Source: Mesocentrotus franciscanus (taxonomy: Eukaryota > Echinodermata > Echinoidea > Camarodonta > Strongylocentrotidae). From it: a stretch of 64,000 nucleotides of DNA. The notes under the pieces were generated by a model that ran no database searches, had not been told where the DNA came from, and saw only the letters and a list, made by a program, of their open reading frames with translations. Both the position numbers and the translations under genes were made by a program. Shown piece after piece: positions 36,498 through 47,925 of this stretch. Where the stretch lies: positions 57,220,740 to 57,284,739 of the forward strand of contig CP137666.1 in assembly GCA_037976565.1 (NCBI GenBank). Reading direction: 5' to 3'. Every line of letters starts with the position of its first letter. Position 1 is the first letter of the stretch.

Positions 36498-36775
36498 CAG
36501 TAGCGTAGCTACAGAAGGCGGGCACGGGGGCACGTGGGGAACGTGCCCCCCATCATGTAGTGAAAAAATAAAAGTGGTAAAACCTGAGAAAAGAAAGGGA
36601 AATTAGGAAGGGGGAAGGGGAAAAGTGAGAGAAGAGGATACGCCTGGACCACCTCCCCACCCTCTATGTCAGCAGCAATTGTAACCTTGGAAATTTGTAT
36701 TTCATTTTGTGTAAGACCGGTGCCCCCCTCCCTCCCCAATCTTTCCAGGGCCCATTTCACGCTACTACGCCACTG
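36498..36775. mobile_element. hAT-like MITE with perfect 8-bp target duplication
   Basis: The left end CAGTAGCGTAG and the right end CTACGCCACTG are complementary except at one position. The 8-bp target GTGGTAAA is intact on both sides (36490-36497 and 36776-36783). The 278-bp interior is G/C- and purine-rich and encodes no transposase. It is a different subfamily from the element at 20765, which has GGATCCAG internal to its ends. Confidence 0.88.
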
Positions 36776-37077
36776 GTGGTAAATAAAAGCTGACAGGACC
36801 TTGACAGGTTATTCATAAGCGTGATTAGCTTTATGGCTGGAGTGGAAACTCGTAATTTATTCAAACATCGCTAAAATCATCATTATCCATCTAGGCGGGA
36901 AAGATCCGTCGCACGATCCTGTGTGCATGACGGATTAATACCTTGTATGGAGGTGATTGTCGGTGTCCAATGAGAGAGACAGGCCTATTCGCACGATTAA
37001 GTGGAATAGTACCAAATCTTTTTTGTACACCAAGCAAAATAACACGAACAAATAACAAAAACACCACCACAATAGAA

Positions 37078-37190
37078 AGAGAACAAAAAGAAATACACAA
37101 AGAAAGAAAGAAAGAAAGAAGGAAAGAAAGAAAGACAGAAAGAAAGAAAGAAAAGAAGGAAGAAAGAAAAAAAGGAAAAAAGAAAAGAGG
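37078..37190 (+). repeat. (GAAA)n purine-rich tract
   Basis: AGAAAGAAAGAAAGAAGG-type units run for about 110 bp. The overlapping frames on both strands are low-complexity artefacts. Confidence 0.9.
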
Positions 37191-38031
37191 CCTTTCTTCC
37201 CCAAGTGCAAAATAATTACCTAACTTCTTTAAATAAATGCCATAGTAATCTGATACCCCGCCCTCCATTCTCCATTCTCACACACCATACATCAAACATC
37301 ATAAAACTCATCATTAATAACGACTGTCACATTCCTATAACAAATTAGCCCACAGCCAATGAAATGTAACTATTTCAGTAGCATATAACAGTAATCATAA
37401 GTTGTTATCGATAACAAGTTTTATGAAAGAGGGCACAAACTAATTTTTCTAACCAGATATTTTTTCGATGATAAATCTTTATCTAGAATAGCTCAAATTA
37501 ATCATAAATTTCTTTCGCACAAAAATAATTGTTAGTAATATAATTCATCTACCGTTCCCCTTTACTAATCAACATTGAAATTATTCCCGTAGGGATATTG
37601 GGAAGGTTTCAAAAGCTCCTATAATTCAGGGACGGAAAGTGATAATGCTTCTTTTTTTAATTAATGTGTGATTGGCAGGCAAAGGTCATTAACGAAATGA
37701 GTGTTCAATTAATGGTCATTAACTCTCTGCATAATGACCTTGCCGCTTTACTCGCCTAATTCATTTCCATGCCGATAGATTACTGGTCATAAGTTATGTT
37801 ACGGGGATCGGAGGGAGTAATATGGTGGCCCTGGTATACTAAGTTCGTCATGCAGGTTAAAAGGCCAAAACAAACATGATCAATTCTCCTGTAGAGACTG
37901 CAGAGACGATTTCTCAGGTCTTGTTTTTTATGTCCTTTCTTGACCCTAAGAGAGACCAATAATTATGCCGTGCCTGGTACGGCGGAAAATGTGTGTGTGT
38001 ATATGGATAATGTTCAATGGAAGGGAAGATG

Positions 38032-38176
38032 ACTACTACAACTACCACTACTACTACTAAATGTACTACCACTACTACTACTACTACTATGTATACTATT
38101 ACTACTACTACTACGTATAATATTACTACTACTACTACGTAAACTATTACTACTACTGCTAATACTACTACTACTA

Positions 38177-38223
<47 letters not shown>

Positions 38224-38225
38224 GT

Positions 38226-38264
<39 letters not shown>

Positions 38265-38270
38265 CACTGT

Positions 38271-38334
<64 letters not shown>

Positions 38335-38336
38335 GT

Positions 38337-38375
<39 letters not shown>

Positions 38376-38480
38376 ACGTGCTACTACTACTTCTACGACT
38401 ACTGCAATTACTACTGATACTACTACTGCTGCTGCTACTACTACTAATAGTATACTACTACCATCACCACCACCACTAAT
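38032..38480 (+). repeat. Long (ACT)n trinucleotide satellite, about 450 bp
   Basis: ACT units run almost uninterrupted from about 38032 to 38480, cleanest at 38160-38375, with GTTACT, ACC and GCT variants that repeat with higher-order spacing. The poly-Val frame on the minus strand is an artefact. Confidence 0.95.
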
Positions 38481-38737
38481 AATAATAAAGTCCTGCAGTA
38501 AGAATACAATTTTTATAAAAAATCTAAAAAGAATCTGAATTAGCCGAGAGGGCTGTATATGATTGTGCGGCGGTTAGGAATAGTGACGATTATAATGCTA
38601 CTTCACATTGTTCATATCAATAATATTTAAACACAGCACCTAACTAAGCTACATCATATGGATTTTATGATAAAGGCCTATACCTCTCTATTTTTTCCCC
38701 TTCATTGTCTTCCATTAATTCCTATTCATTCTCCCCC

Positions 38738-38880
38738 CTTCCCTCTCTCTGTTTCTCTCTGTCGCTTTCTATTTCTCTCTCTATCTCTCTCGATCTGTTT
38801 CTCTGTCTTTCTCTCTGTCTTTCCTTCTTTCGTCCCCTCAGTTAAAAAAAAATCTCTTTCCTCCTCCCTCCTTTCACTCT
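38738..38880 (+). repeat. Pyrimidine-rich (CT/CTTT)n tract
   Basis: Degenerate TCTCTCTGTTTCTCT units with no gene. Confidence 0.85.
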
Positions 38881-38899
38881 TTCCTCTCTTGGAAATGAA

Positions 38900-40855
38900 A
38901 ATTAAATAACACATAGAATGTAGGTTTATGTTGATAATGGGTGTTTAAAAATATATATCCCAAATGTCTTTTGCAAAAAATCAATTTCCATGATTCTCAA
39001 AATTAGGAAAACACAGTTGTAGTGCACTGGAATAGTATTTACTTTATTTTAATAATACTCTCATACACCATACATTGATCACATCATTTTGTTCACAATA
39101 TATATTTCATGATTTGACAAAATAAATTTGCATAAATTTAAGTTCAATTTGTAACTTTTGAACATGAGACTCAAATTCAATTTGAAAAAGCTATGAAACC
39201 AACTATAGATATCACATATTGTCACCATCTTAAAAGCAATTATATCATCTGTTGAGAGCCAGAAGGGCATTGTACTTTCAGAAATAGTTAGACCCTTCTT
39301 GCTCCAAAAAGACTTTATATTCTCTTATGGGTATCATGCTCTAGTCACAAAGGCCAGACTGACACCTCACCAACGATAGCCTCAATGGCCATGATCACGT
39401 CAATTAAACTGGCGGTTTGGAGTCAGTTTGGTGGTGTGACCGGGGTGTCACATTAATGTGGCAATTTGAGAAGCATGGCTCATTTGACAAAAACCGTCAT
39501 AAGTACAAGTTCACGGACAACCCATTGGAATGCATGTTAAATTTAATACACATGTTCAATGGGCTGTCATCTTGTGACAGCTTATGAGGTGAAAACATTA
39601 TCATTAACAGTTATTAATTGTTTTATTTCATTAATAAAAATATCACCTCTGTTTATTATAGGAATGTTTTTGCACATCTTAGGCTTGAAACCAGTTTGCA
39701 CATCTATATTTATCTATTTATACATATTTACAACCTGTACATTTTATAATACTCATCAATATGTTTATATGACAAAATATAAATTAGGCAATTTTTTTCA
39801 AATAAATTGGATGGATTCTCAACATGGCAAAATTGAATACTTTTTGCATATACATATTGTGCAATGAAAGACATTGTTGTTTACATAACCTTTGAACAAT
39901 ATACTCTTCTTGTTTAGAGCATAACCCTATATCTATGCAAACATGATGCATTTTTAATCACAGTCTAATTGACAAACATTTTCATCCTGAATTAGCTGAA
40001 CATGCCTTTCATGTATTTCCGATAAACACATGTGCATTGTACATGTAATAACAGCAAGTGCCATGAAGATAGAAATGATAGATAAAGATTTGATGATTCG
40101 GATTGATCATTATTCAATAAAAAGCCCAAAATAACTTGAGCTGGAGCTGATGAAAGATACATAATATAACAAACTCAAATTGTATCCTACAGATGACACA
40201 GTCTTGAACATATAGGTATAACATTTATCAAGGTGAACATTTGTGGGCTCTTGGTATAGCCCCAGTGCTGATCCTCTGGTTTGATCCATCTTTATCTTAG
40301 TAATATTAATCAATGTTCATCAACGATTGAATGTTTCATGAGGCAAGGTTGTTCAAGACTTTTGATAGTTGTTGAAAGGCGAAGAATGTTGTTCTTCTTC
40401 TTCCATGTAAAGTTCCTCATTCATGGTATAAAGATTTTTGACACATTGCAGTATGGTGTGCACGCAGTAAATCTTGAGCACACAGAAACTTTATGATCTT
40501 ATCATATCCTCTTCTTTCTCTCTCTCTCTCTCCCTCTCCCCCCCCCCTCCCTCTCCCTCCTTCCCCCTCTCCATCTATCTATCTCTTCATAAAGTTGAAA
40601 GTCTGGATGTTGCATTCATGCATCAAATTGATGTGATTAGACCCATGATATCTCCATTTACATTATGGACCAGAACAAAGGAGTTCAACAATACGTGAAG
40701 TTCAAATGAAAATAAATCAAAGTCATTTAATCCTGTGACTGCTGAATTCTCTCATTCCCTGGGTGTAATACAAGAACTACCACACCCAGGAGAGAATGGG
40801 TTAACAGCACCTTGTCAGCCTCGCATCTTTCCGATGACACCATCCTGAAGACCCA
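38900..40855 (-). other. Candidate long 3' UTR / downstream region of minus-strand gene 3
   Basis: This AT-rich stretch lies directly downstream of the stop codon at 40856. It contains several TTTATT words (AATAAA on the minus strand), including about 39622, 39650 and 39051, that could serve as poly(A) signals. A CT-rich tract sits at 40513-40580. A hairpin with arms at 39254-39270 and 39290-39303 contains AGCCAGAAGGGCAT, shared with 53265. The extent of the UTR cannot be fixed from sequence. Confidence 0.35.
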
Positions 40856-41040
40856 TCATGTTTTGAGGTTGTGTTCTGACGAACGGGATGCTGATCGCAT
40901 GGAAACCTTGGTGATATGGCCGGGAGATGCATTCTGGGATTGCCGTGGATCATCTTCATCATCGATGATGGCAGGAGAGTGTCTCAGGGAGGAACCTGGT
41001 GGAGTGTGGGGTGGAGACGGATGGAGTCTCGATCCAGAAT
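40856..41040 (-). CDS. Terminal coding exon, minus-strand gene 3 (Ser/Pro-rich acidic tail)
   Basis: A pyrimidine-rich acceptor ending CGTTCCCCCAG on the minus strand abuts 41040. The frame runs 61 codons to TGA at 40858-40856. It starts in phase 1. With the final G of the exon at 58861 the split codon becomes GAT (Asp), giving a smooth GTGGS-DSGSR join. Peptide landmarks are SRLHPSPPHTPPGSS, SPAIIDDEDDPRQSQ and the C-terminus SASRSSEHNLKT. It is proline- and serine-rich with an acidic patch, likely a disordered tail with phosphorylation-type SP/TP sites. GC content is about 55%, well above the flanks. The family is not recognised. Confidence 0.7.
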
Positions 41041-42954
41041 CTGGGGGAACGAGTAAAAAAGAAATAGGAAAAGGATGAACTACTGAATCTACGCACTCAT
41101 ACACATACACATAACTATGTCTCTAGATTATGGAAATACTATCAAATAAAAAAATTGCTGTCTCATCTGAAAAAGCTCTCATTAAATTATAATCATTTAG
41201 TGGCGAGTAAAAATTTGTAATTCATAAACCTTGATCAAAGGGATTTCTTTTGATACTTCAAATGAGCAAAAGACAGGTGTTCACGGTTGAAGACAAAGAC
41301 AAAGACATAGTGTTCACAATTTATTCTTTTTTTAAATGAAGCATATTAGTTTATATTTTCAAAGTTTTGAAAATACTATGCCAAAATAAAAGTTATCATG
41401 ATTTTTTAATTTAAGAATTGCAAAATATAGAGAAACATGTTAATCTGTTGCTAGTATTCTCTCAAAATTCTGACAAAAATTTTCAGAGCTGACAACCAGA
41501 TTATCTTTTGAATGTTATTATTAAAACATTCCTCTCATGAGCATGATACATTTTGAAATTATATCTGTAGAATATTTTCTCCATCTGATTAAAAGCATCA
41601 TGCTTGCAGACATGTAGTTAGATCAAAATTCATAATAAAATATTCATGGTTAAAAATACCTCCAACCAAACCCACACATCTTTCATTGTCACAAATCACA
41701 AACATTTCACAATCTTTTCCTCAAGCCTACCCATCAGAACTTGCACGCATCAACATAAAAGTCTTTCATACCTGCCAAACTTTTAATAGCACCTCCATTC
41801 AAATGTCATTTTATCCCACAGACTAGCGATCAATATCTCCCAAACTACAAATGCCTGCAAAAAACTAGACTCAGGCATGACAGAGAGAAGCATGGAAGAG
41901 TAAAGGAGAAAGAAAAAGGAGGGGAAAAAAGACCATCGTAATCGCTGTAATTGGGCCCCAGAATCGTGAGTGTGCTTGGGCATTCAACAAGCCTCCATCG
42001 ACACTTCATGAGAGAGTGGAGAAGTGATATGCCCAGTGAATTGCAGAAAAGCATGTTCCTCAACAGATTGCCCCCTTTTCAATGGGAACAGTTCCAGATT
42101 GATGACTTGTACACAGATTTGTGCAAGACATAAATGTAGGACAAAAGTCACAAAACAATAATGAAGAATAATGAAGTTTATCATGATATAATTAACCTTT
42201 TTACCTTGCAACTATATGTTATCAAATGGTTATCATTAGATAACTTTGTGCCTTTAAAAAAAATGGTAATGCTGAATTGTGTTTTTCATTTTCATTTTTT
42301 CTTTGGTTCATATACATTATACACATTTCATATCTTTTGTAATAGGGTTGGCCATTGATAGGCCTGTGGCCTTTGCAAATCCTACCAATTTGAATTTGTT
42401 TGTGTTTTATACTTGCTATTTCTCTTTCATGGTATATATCATTGTCATTGTAATTGTTTTTTTTTAATTCAAATGTGAAAATAAGATGAATTGAAAAGAA
42501 ATTGTAATACATGTACATGTATATGTAAGCACCAATAATACTAAAACCTAAAACCGTCAAACAGAAAAATGAGCCTTTTCAGATGGAAAGAATGGATATT
42601 CCATTAATCTTAAAATATAGAGCTTACATGAATTCAATGGCATCCACCATCATGGTTCACAGTACAGTAGAAAGCTATCAAAGACTGCAAAGCCCTTAAT
42701 CCTTACTTAATTTCATCAATGAACATGTTAAAGTTAGAAGTGTGATCATGCATAAATATTATGTATGTATAATTCAGTTTCAGAAATTACTATTGCTTCC
42801 ATTCCCCTATTCCCTAATCTTCAGAATTGCAAACAGGTATATTTTCTGCTCTTTCAATGCCTGTACTTTCATATTCTGTAAGAATGTTTGCCAAGACTGG
42901 CTTGTAATGCAAACGGGGAGCCGAAGTTAATCTTGATTTAAGCTCATACTTCCG
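41041..42954 (-). other. Intron DNA, no supported exon
   Basis: AT-rich intronic sequence between candidate last exons at 40856-41040 and 42955-43160. The patch 41950-42110 is open on both strands but lacks splice signals. Confidence 0.4.
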
Positions 42955-43160
42955 CTAGCCTGTGACTGTGGGGTCGGGCAGCTCTTTGAGCAGCTGCGAC
43001 ATCCTTCGCCACCGCAACGATGACCAATCCTTCGGGGGGTCACATAAAGCATTTAGCTTGAATACTGGGTGGAGAGGGCTTTGTAAAGTAAGAGGGTAAC
43101 CAATGCCTCCCGTCACAAGTGCCTCTTCATTTCGCCTGATATCAACCCTTATGAGCCACA
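42955..43160 (-). CDS. Candidate alternative last exon within the gene 3 intron
   Basis: A minus-strand acceptor ATTCCTTGTCCAG abuts 43160, and the frame continues 68 codons to TAG at 42957-42955, starting in phase 1. That matches the phase-1 end of the exon at 58861. The peptide includes RVDIRRNEEALVTGGIGYPL, KDWSSLRWRRMSQLLKEL and ends PDPTVTG. Composition is protein-like and GC-rich. No donor follows, so if real it would be an alternative 3' terminal exon. It could instead be a remnant of a transposon or a pseudogene. The protein is unrecognised. Confidence 0.35.
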
Positions 43161-43799
43161 CTGGACAAGGAATATTTACTTCCTTCCCGACCCTCCCACA
43201 GCATGCCTATGTACTATGCCGCTAACAAAATGAGCCTTGCTTGAGAAATCCCCGGCATGACGTGTTTGAAAAGAAGCATGTCATGTTACCCTCAACAAAT
43301 ATTGGCGATGATCGACTGATGCACCCTGGGAGATGATCTGCAGGGAGGAAGGTGTTGCGCATAATTGAAAACTCTTATAGGTTTGGAGAGGCAAGAACAT
43401 CCGTCGTGACGAATGTGATAGACGATGATCTGTCTCTCCCACATACCTTGCACTCCGAATTCTTGCTTTGTGTTGAAAAATGATTCACAGCTGTGACATG
43501 ACAATCAATAAAAGATAGGCTATTTTGTTTCCTGAGCTGCTACAAGAGTAATCATAAACATAATTGCTTGATGCACAAGCTCATTATAGATATTTATAAA
43601 CACTAATTATGTCAATGGCTAAATTGATTAATCTCAGCCGATTATTCTCCTGATAGTAGAATTGCTTATTTCCATATGTTATATGTTAGTAAGAATTTTT
43701 TTTTTTTAAATCAGTGTATAGAATTCAGAACATGTAGCATTGAACATCAAGAACTCTACATGTAAGTGGCAGATAAGAAACAGAGATAAAGAGTGAGAA

Positions 43800-43847
43800 A
43801 GAGTGAGAGAGAGAGAGAGAGAGAGAGAGGATAGAGAGAGAGAGAGA

Positions 43848-43883
<36 letters not shown>

Positions 43884-43884
43884 T
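43800..43884 (+). repeat. (GA)n microsatellite
   Basis: Nearly pure GA repeat with a few GTGA, GGA and CA interruptions. About 75 bp later GGCGGTCTCGCCTGCAGTAC (43959) resembles part of the hairpin repeat at 45271-45323. Confidence 0.9.
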
Positions 43885-44629
43885 GAGTAGGGGAGGAGAA
43901 GCAATATAACAAATATGGAAGTGAAAGAAAAAATTAAGAAAAACAAGGGAAGCGCTCTCGGCGGTCTCGCCTGCAGTACGCAATTCGATATGATGAAAAA
44001 TTGAGGTAGGGACATTATTTATAGGCAGGGTGGCCCATTAGCAGGCCCCCAAAAATGAAATCCTCTGAATCTAATCAGCATTTTGAAGTGAATATTGACT
44101 TAGAATCATCAGAAGAATTATTTAGTATTGTTTGTACCAAGATTGATAACTTTCATGAAATATGAACAAATAATAGTTTTATAGTTTTTAGTTTGTTTGT
44201 TTTGTTTGTTGTCTTTGTATTTGTTAATATAAGAAACAAAAAATTTCTTGTTTTTGTCTTTGTTTTTGCTTATTCTGTAAATCTTCAATCTGGTCTTGTT
44301 GTACTCTCATCTTATCCTAATTTCAAATTTTCAGTTTTGTGTAGGTGGCAGCACAAATAAGGCATTTCCTTTCTAGCTGTCTCCTCATTCTCGTAAATAC
44401 TCACTTTTCCGTATATTTTGTCCAGATTACCTTTATGATGTATATTATATTGTTTGATTATCTTTGTAATGTATGTTATTTTGACTTTATATTTATGTGG
44501 TATTGTATTGTTATTTTATGTAAATGTTTTTTATGATGAATGAAATAAATATGAATATGAAAAAAAAATAACAAAAATTGATTTATTAATTCAGATAATA
44601 AGTTGTGAAAAATATAATCAGTTTACTGA

Positions 44630-45323
44630 TCTAAAATGAACTTTGACCTTGACTTTGTGACCTAGAATTTGTGTCATATGATTTGTGATACGTGATAACC
44701 CTTGGGGACAAGTTTCTTGGAATAGGAATACATGTATATTTAGTAACATAGTCTAAGTTTGCAGACCTGAAATGACATTTGACCTTGATTTTGTCACTTA
44801 AAAGACTAATCACATTATTGGTGATACTTGATAACCCTTATGTTCAAGTTTCATGGAATAGGAAGTTATACTTTCAAAATTACGATAAAAATTCAAAACC
44901 TTAACCCGATGCCACAACATAGTCTAAGTTTGATGACCGGGAATGACCTTTGACCTCGACTTAGTGACCTGAAATTCTACTCACATGATGGGGGATATTT
45001 GATAATCCTTAAGTCTAAGTTTCATTGAATAATAACTTATACTTTCAAAATTATATTAAAAATTCAAAAACTTAACCTCAGGTTAAATTTTTGATGATGA
45101 TGCCACAACATGGTCTAATTTGTTGACCTTAAATGACCTTTAACCTTGACTTTGTGACCTGAAATTCTGCTCACATGATTGGGGATACTTGATAACCCTT
45201 TAATCCAAGTTTCATTGAATAAGAACTTATACTTTCAAAATTATATTAAAAATTCAAAATTGTTGATGTTGACGCCGCCGAAAAGCGGCGCCTATGTCTC
45301 GCTTTTGCTACGCAGGCGAGACA
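44630..45323 (+). repeat. Four-unit tandem repeat ending in a GC-rich double hairpin
   Basis: Units of about 130-190 bp begin near 44634, 44765, 44935 and 45122. Each carries TGACCTTTGACCTTGACTTTG-like sequence, GTGACCTGAAATTC, GGTGATACTTGATAACCCTT and AAGTTTCATGGAATA. The last three also carry ACTTATACTTTCAAAATTA. The array ends with two compact hairpins: GCCGC-CGAAAA-GCGGC (45274-45290) and TGTCTCGC...GCGAGACA (45295-45323), followed by ATAAAT. This layout looks like the terminal region of a mobile element family. No open frame spans it. I recall similar sequences in marine deuterostomes, but I cannot confirm this. Confidence 0.8.
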
Positions 45324-45917
45324 ATAAATATGGATTGAGAATTCAGGGTGCATCAACAAAAAAAATCAACAACAACAACAAACAAACCATATTTAACCAG
45401 AAATTTATTCAAAATCATATAAGATAGACTGATTCTAAGTATAAGATCCAGTAGCCCATTTATCGGTTGTCTTCTTCAATTGTATAACTTAATTTAGTTA
45501 TTTAGTCCCAGATGGCTGATTAATAGAATATTTCCCCAAATACGTCAGATTTCCCTTTGGCAATGATTTGTATTCATGGTCTGCCTAAGCTTTCACACTC
45601 ATGTAATGTTACTAAAGTAAATGAGCAAAGTCTAGTGTGAGTATTGAGCTTAAATGTGAGAATGGAAAAGGCAATAGTCTTTGAAAGTACCATGATTAAA
45701 ATCATTATAAGTATAATTCCAATAATCATAATGAAAGAAGAAAAAGGGAATGGGATGCAAAGCATGTACCTAACAAGTCATAACAAAGTAGAAAAGAAAT
45801 TGTGTCTGTAACAGTCATTGAAGTATGCTTTTTATCTACTGACTCCAACTGTACATACAAGAGAGGAAAGAGGAAGGATGTGAATATTAAGGAAGAATAA
45901 TATGTTCAGGAATGAAA

Positions 45918-46130
45918 AGAGAGTGAAATGTGAGAGAGGAAGGGGGAAAAAAGGAAGGGGGAAAAAAGGAAGGGAGAGGGTGAGAGAGAAAAAAAGGTGT
46001 GAAGTGAAAGAGGAAAAAGAAAAGTGATGGACAGAAGGTCAGATAGAGAAAAAAAAAAGGAAAAAGAGAGGGAAAGAGATGGTGAGAGCAGGAGCAACTT
46101 GTAGTAAAGATGAAATGGAGAGAGAGAGGA
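45918..46130 (+). repeat. Purine-rich low-complexity tract
   Basis: GGGAAAAAAGGAAG and GAGAGA units predominate. Long antisense frames (rich in Ser, Leu, Phe and Pro) are artefacts of the missing stop codons. Confidence 0.85.
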
Positions 46131-46226
46131 GCCATGGAATAAAATATTAGGCTAATTAACGGGCTGGTTCAAAATAACCTATCCAAAAATGAGGATAATT
46201 CATTTAGCAATTTAAAAATATACTTA

Positions 46227-46228
46227 CC
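46227..46228 (-). promoter_or_regulatory. Candidate recursive splice (ratchet) site
   Basis: The minus strand reads ATTGTGTACAG|GTAAGTATAT, with the acceptor directly followed by a consensus donor. No open exon ends here in any frame. It lies in the 17.8-kb interval between the exons at 58861 and 41040, where a zero-length recursive site would be plausible. The pyrimidine tract upstream is only moderate. Confidence 0.25.
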
Positions 46229-46559
46229 TGTACACAATGACAGTGGTCATCAACAGAAAATGTTCAAATTGGCAGTTCTAGTGCTTTCTCCCCTGGCAAT
46301 CTCTTTTTACCTTGCACACTATCAGCTAGTTTATTATCCAAATTGTCCTTTCATACCCCCAAGTCTAGATTCCGAGGGCATTCTAGGTTGACATTATTTC
46401 ATTACTCTCCAATGCTGCCATTTTATATCCAAGGCAGGTGATTTTAAAGAGGCGCATGCAAGGAATACACAGTGACAAACAGGTAGAAAATGATCCGCAG
46501 GAAGACAGTTGTAGCAGAATTGTATCAACAGATTTACTGAAACAGTCATGCTGAAAGTA

Positions 46560-46870
46560 AGGAAAAGACAGACAAAAGGAAAAGACAGAAAAGAGAGAGA
46601 GAAAGAAAGTAAGGAGTTATTGAGAAAAAATAAAAGATAGAAATAATGAGAAAGAGAGAAGGATAGGAAGAATGATAGGGAAAACTCCTCGGGAGGGGGG
46701 GGGAGAACAAATTCAATTCACTCCTCCTCTATTTACCCACTAGAAGAGAAAGAGGGAAAGAAAGATAGATAAAAAAAAGAAATAATGAAAGAAAGAAAGA
46801 AAGAAAGAAAAGAAGGGGTGACAGAGAAAAAAAGACAGAAAGAAAGAAATAAAGCAAGAAAGAGTAGCAA
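46560..46870 (+). repeat. Purine-rich (GAAA/GA)n tract with embedded duplicated segment
   Basis: The tract is broken at 46681-46745 by GGGAGG...ACAAATTCAATTCACTCCTCC...TATTTACCCAC. This recurs about 400 bp on at 47090-47140 (ACAAATCTAATTCACTCCTC...TATTTACCCAC), a duplicated segment of about 60 bp. Confidence 0.8.
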
Positions 46871-47163
46871 AGAGTTCAGGAAATGAAAACAGCTCCATGT
46901 ATTGTATACAATTACAACTTGTATTGTAACCAGATTAGGACTATAGATGATCCTCTAATTTACATCTAACTGTGAAGTATCCCCCTCCTATTCTTATTCA
47001 GACCATGATAACCAAATAAGGAAATGATTTAGGATGATAAGAGGAGGGGAACTTCCCTTCCCAATTCCTGTGTTGGTTAACAAAAAACTTCTGGGAGGAA
47101 CAAATCTAATTCACTCCTCCTCGTCTATTTACCCACAGCGCTTTGATTCTCAACAAGGGAAGT

Positions 47164-47332
47164 TCAGGGAGATGAGTAAAAAAGGAAACCTTTCACACCA
47201 GTTGACAATGGCCATCTTGATGATTCCCAACGACCACCTCGCATTTCATCCCCACCAGGAGTCTCAGGTTTCCATGGTAATGATTCAGCATCTTTTGCTC
47301 CAATTTTGGGCACCAAGCCTACCCTAGTTTCT
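47164..47332 (-). CDS. Candidate exon with stop in the gene 3 intron
   Basis: The minus-strand acceptor is strong (TAATCCTCTCCCCTGTTGGCAG before 47332 in the minus direction). The frame then stays open 55 codons to TGA at 47166-47164, phase 2 start. The peptide begins ETRVGLVPKIGAKDAESLPW and contains KPETPGGDEMRGGRWESS. Phase 2 does not fit the phase-1 joins of gene 3, unless an additional exon precedes it. A weak donor (CCTG|GTGGGG) inside it would leave phase 1. It may be an alternative exon, belong to another gene, or be fortuitous. Confidence 0.3.
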
Positions 47333-47904
47333 CTGCCAACAGGGGAGAGGATTAATCTGTGTCAATGGCCAGAAACAGCGCGGAGGAGCGCTAGAAAAAG
47401 GCCAGTCACGGCAAAGAACAAATTAATGTTCATTGATTTTAGCGCTAAAAACTGGTGTTTTCTAAACGGTACTTGAAGGAAGCTTTTGTTGTGAGGCAAG
47501 GGGATGTTGCTCCATGTACTGATCTGAGAAGTGACCATAAAGAAGATCAGGTTAACTTTTACCTTATATTATGATTGTATTGATGTCTATTTTATTTATT
47601 GTTGGTTGTGGGAAACATATTTGCTTCACACTCTGCTTACTGCATTTTCAGTTCTTTGCATATGGAAGTCTCAAGCATGTATGAGAAATTTCAAAAGCTT
47701 GAATTTTTCTTTAAAAATTCAATGCAGCTTTTTTTTCAAGGCGAAAAGATTTAAACTTACATGTACATACAAATAAAGCATATGATGCAAACTACAACTA
47801 CGTAAATAAATATGCAATCAACAATCAATTGGAAAATCTTTAACCAGCATTAAATGAATTTGGTAGCAGACAAGGAGTGCAAGGAGCAGATGTGTCAGGA
47901 AAAG

Positions 47905-47925
47905 AGAGAGAGAGAGAGAGAGAGC
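47905..47925 (+). repeat. (GA)n microsatellite
   Basis: AGAGAGAGAGAGAGAGAGAGAG run, with no gene nearby. Confidence 0.85.

Noticed and set aside
36891..37268. Ser/Phe/Leu-rich minus-strand frames and the Lys/Glu-rich plus-strand frame
   Set aside because: They are translations of the (GAAA)n tract.
37914..38267. Poly-valine frame on the minus strand
   Set aside because: It is a translation of the (ACT)n satellite.
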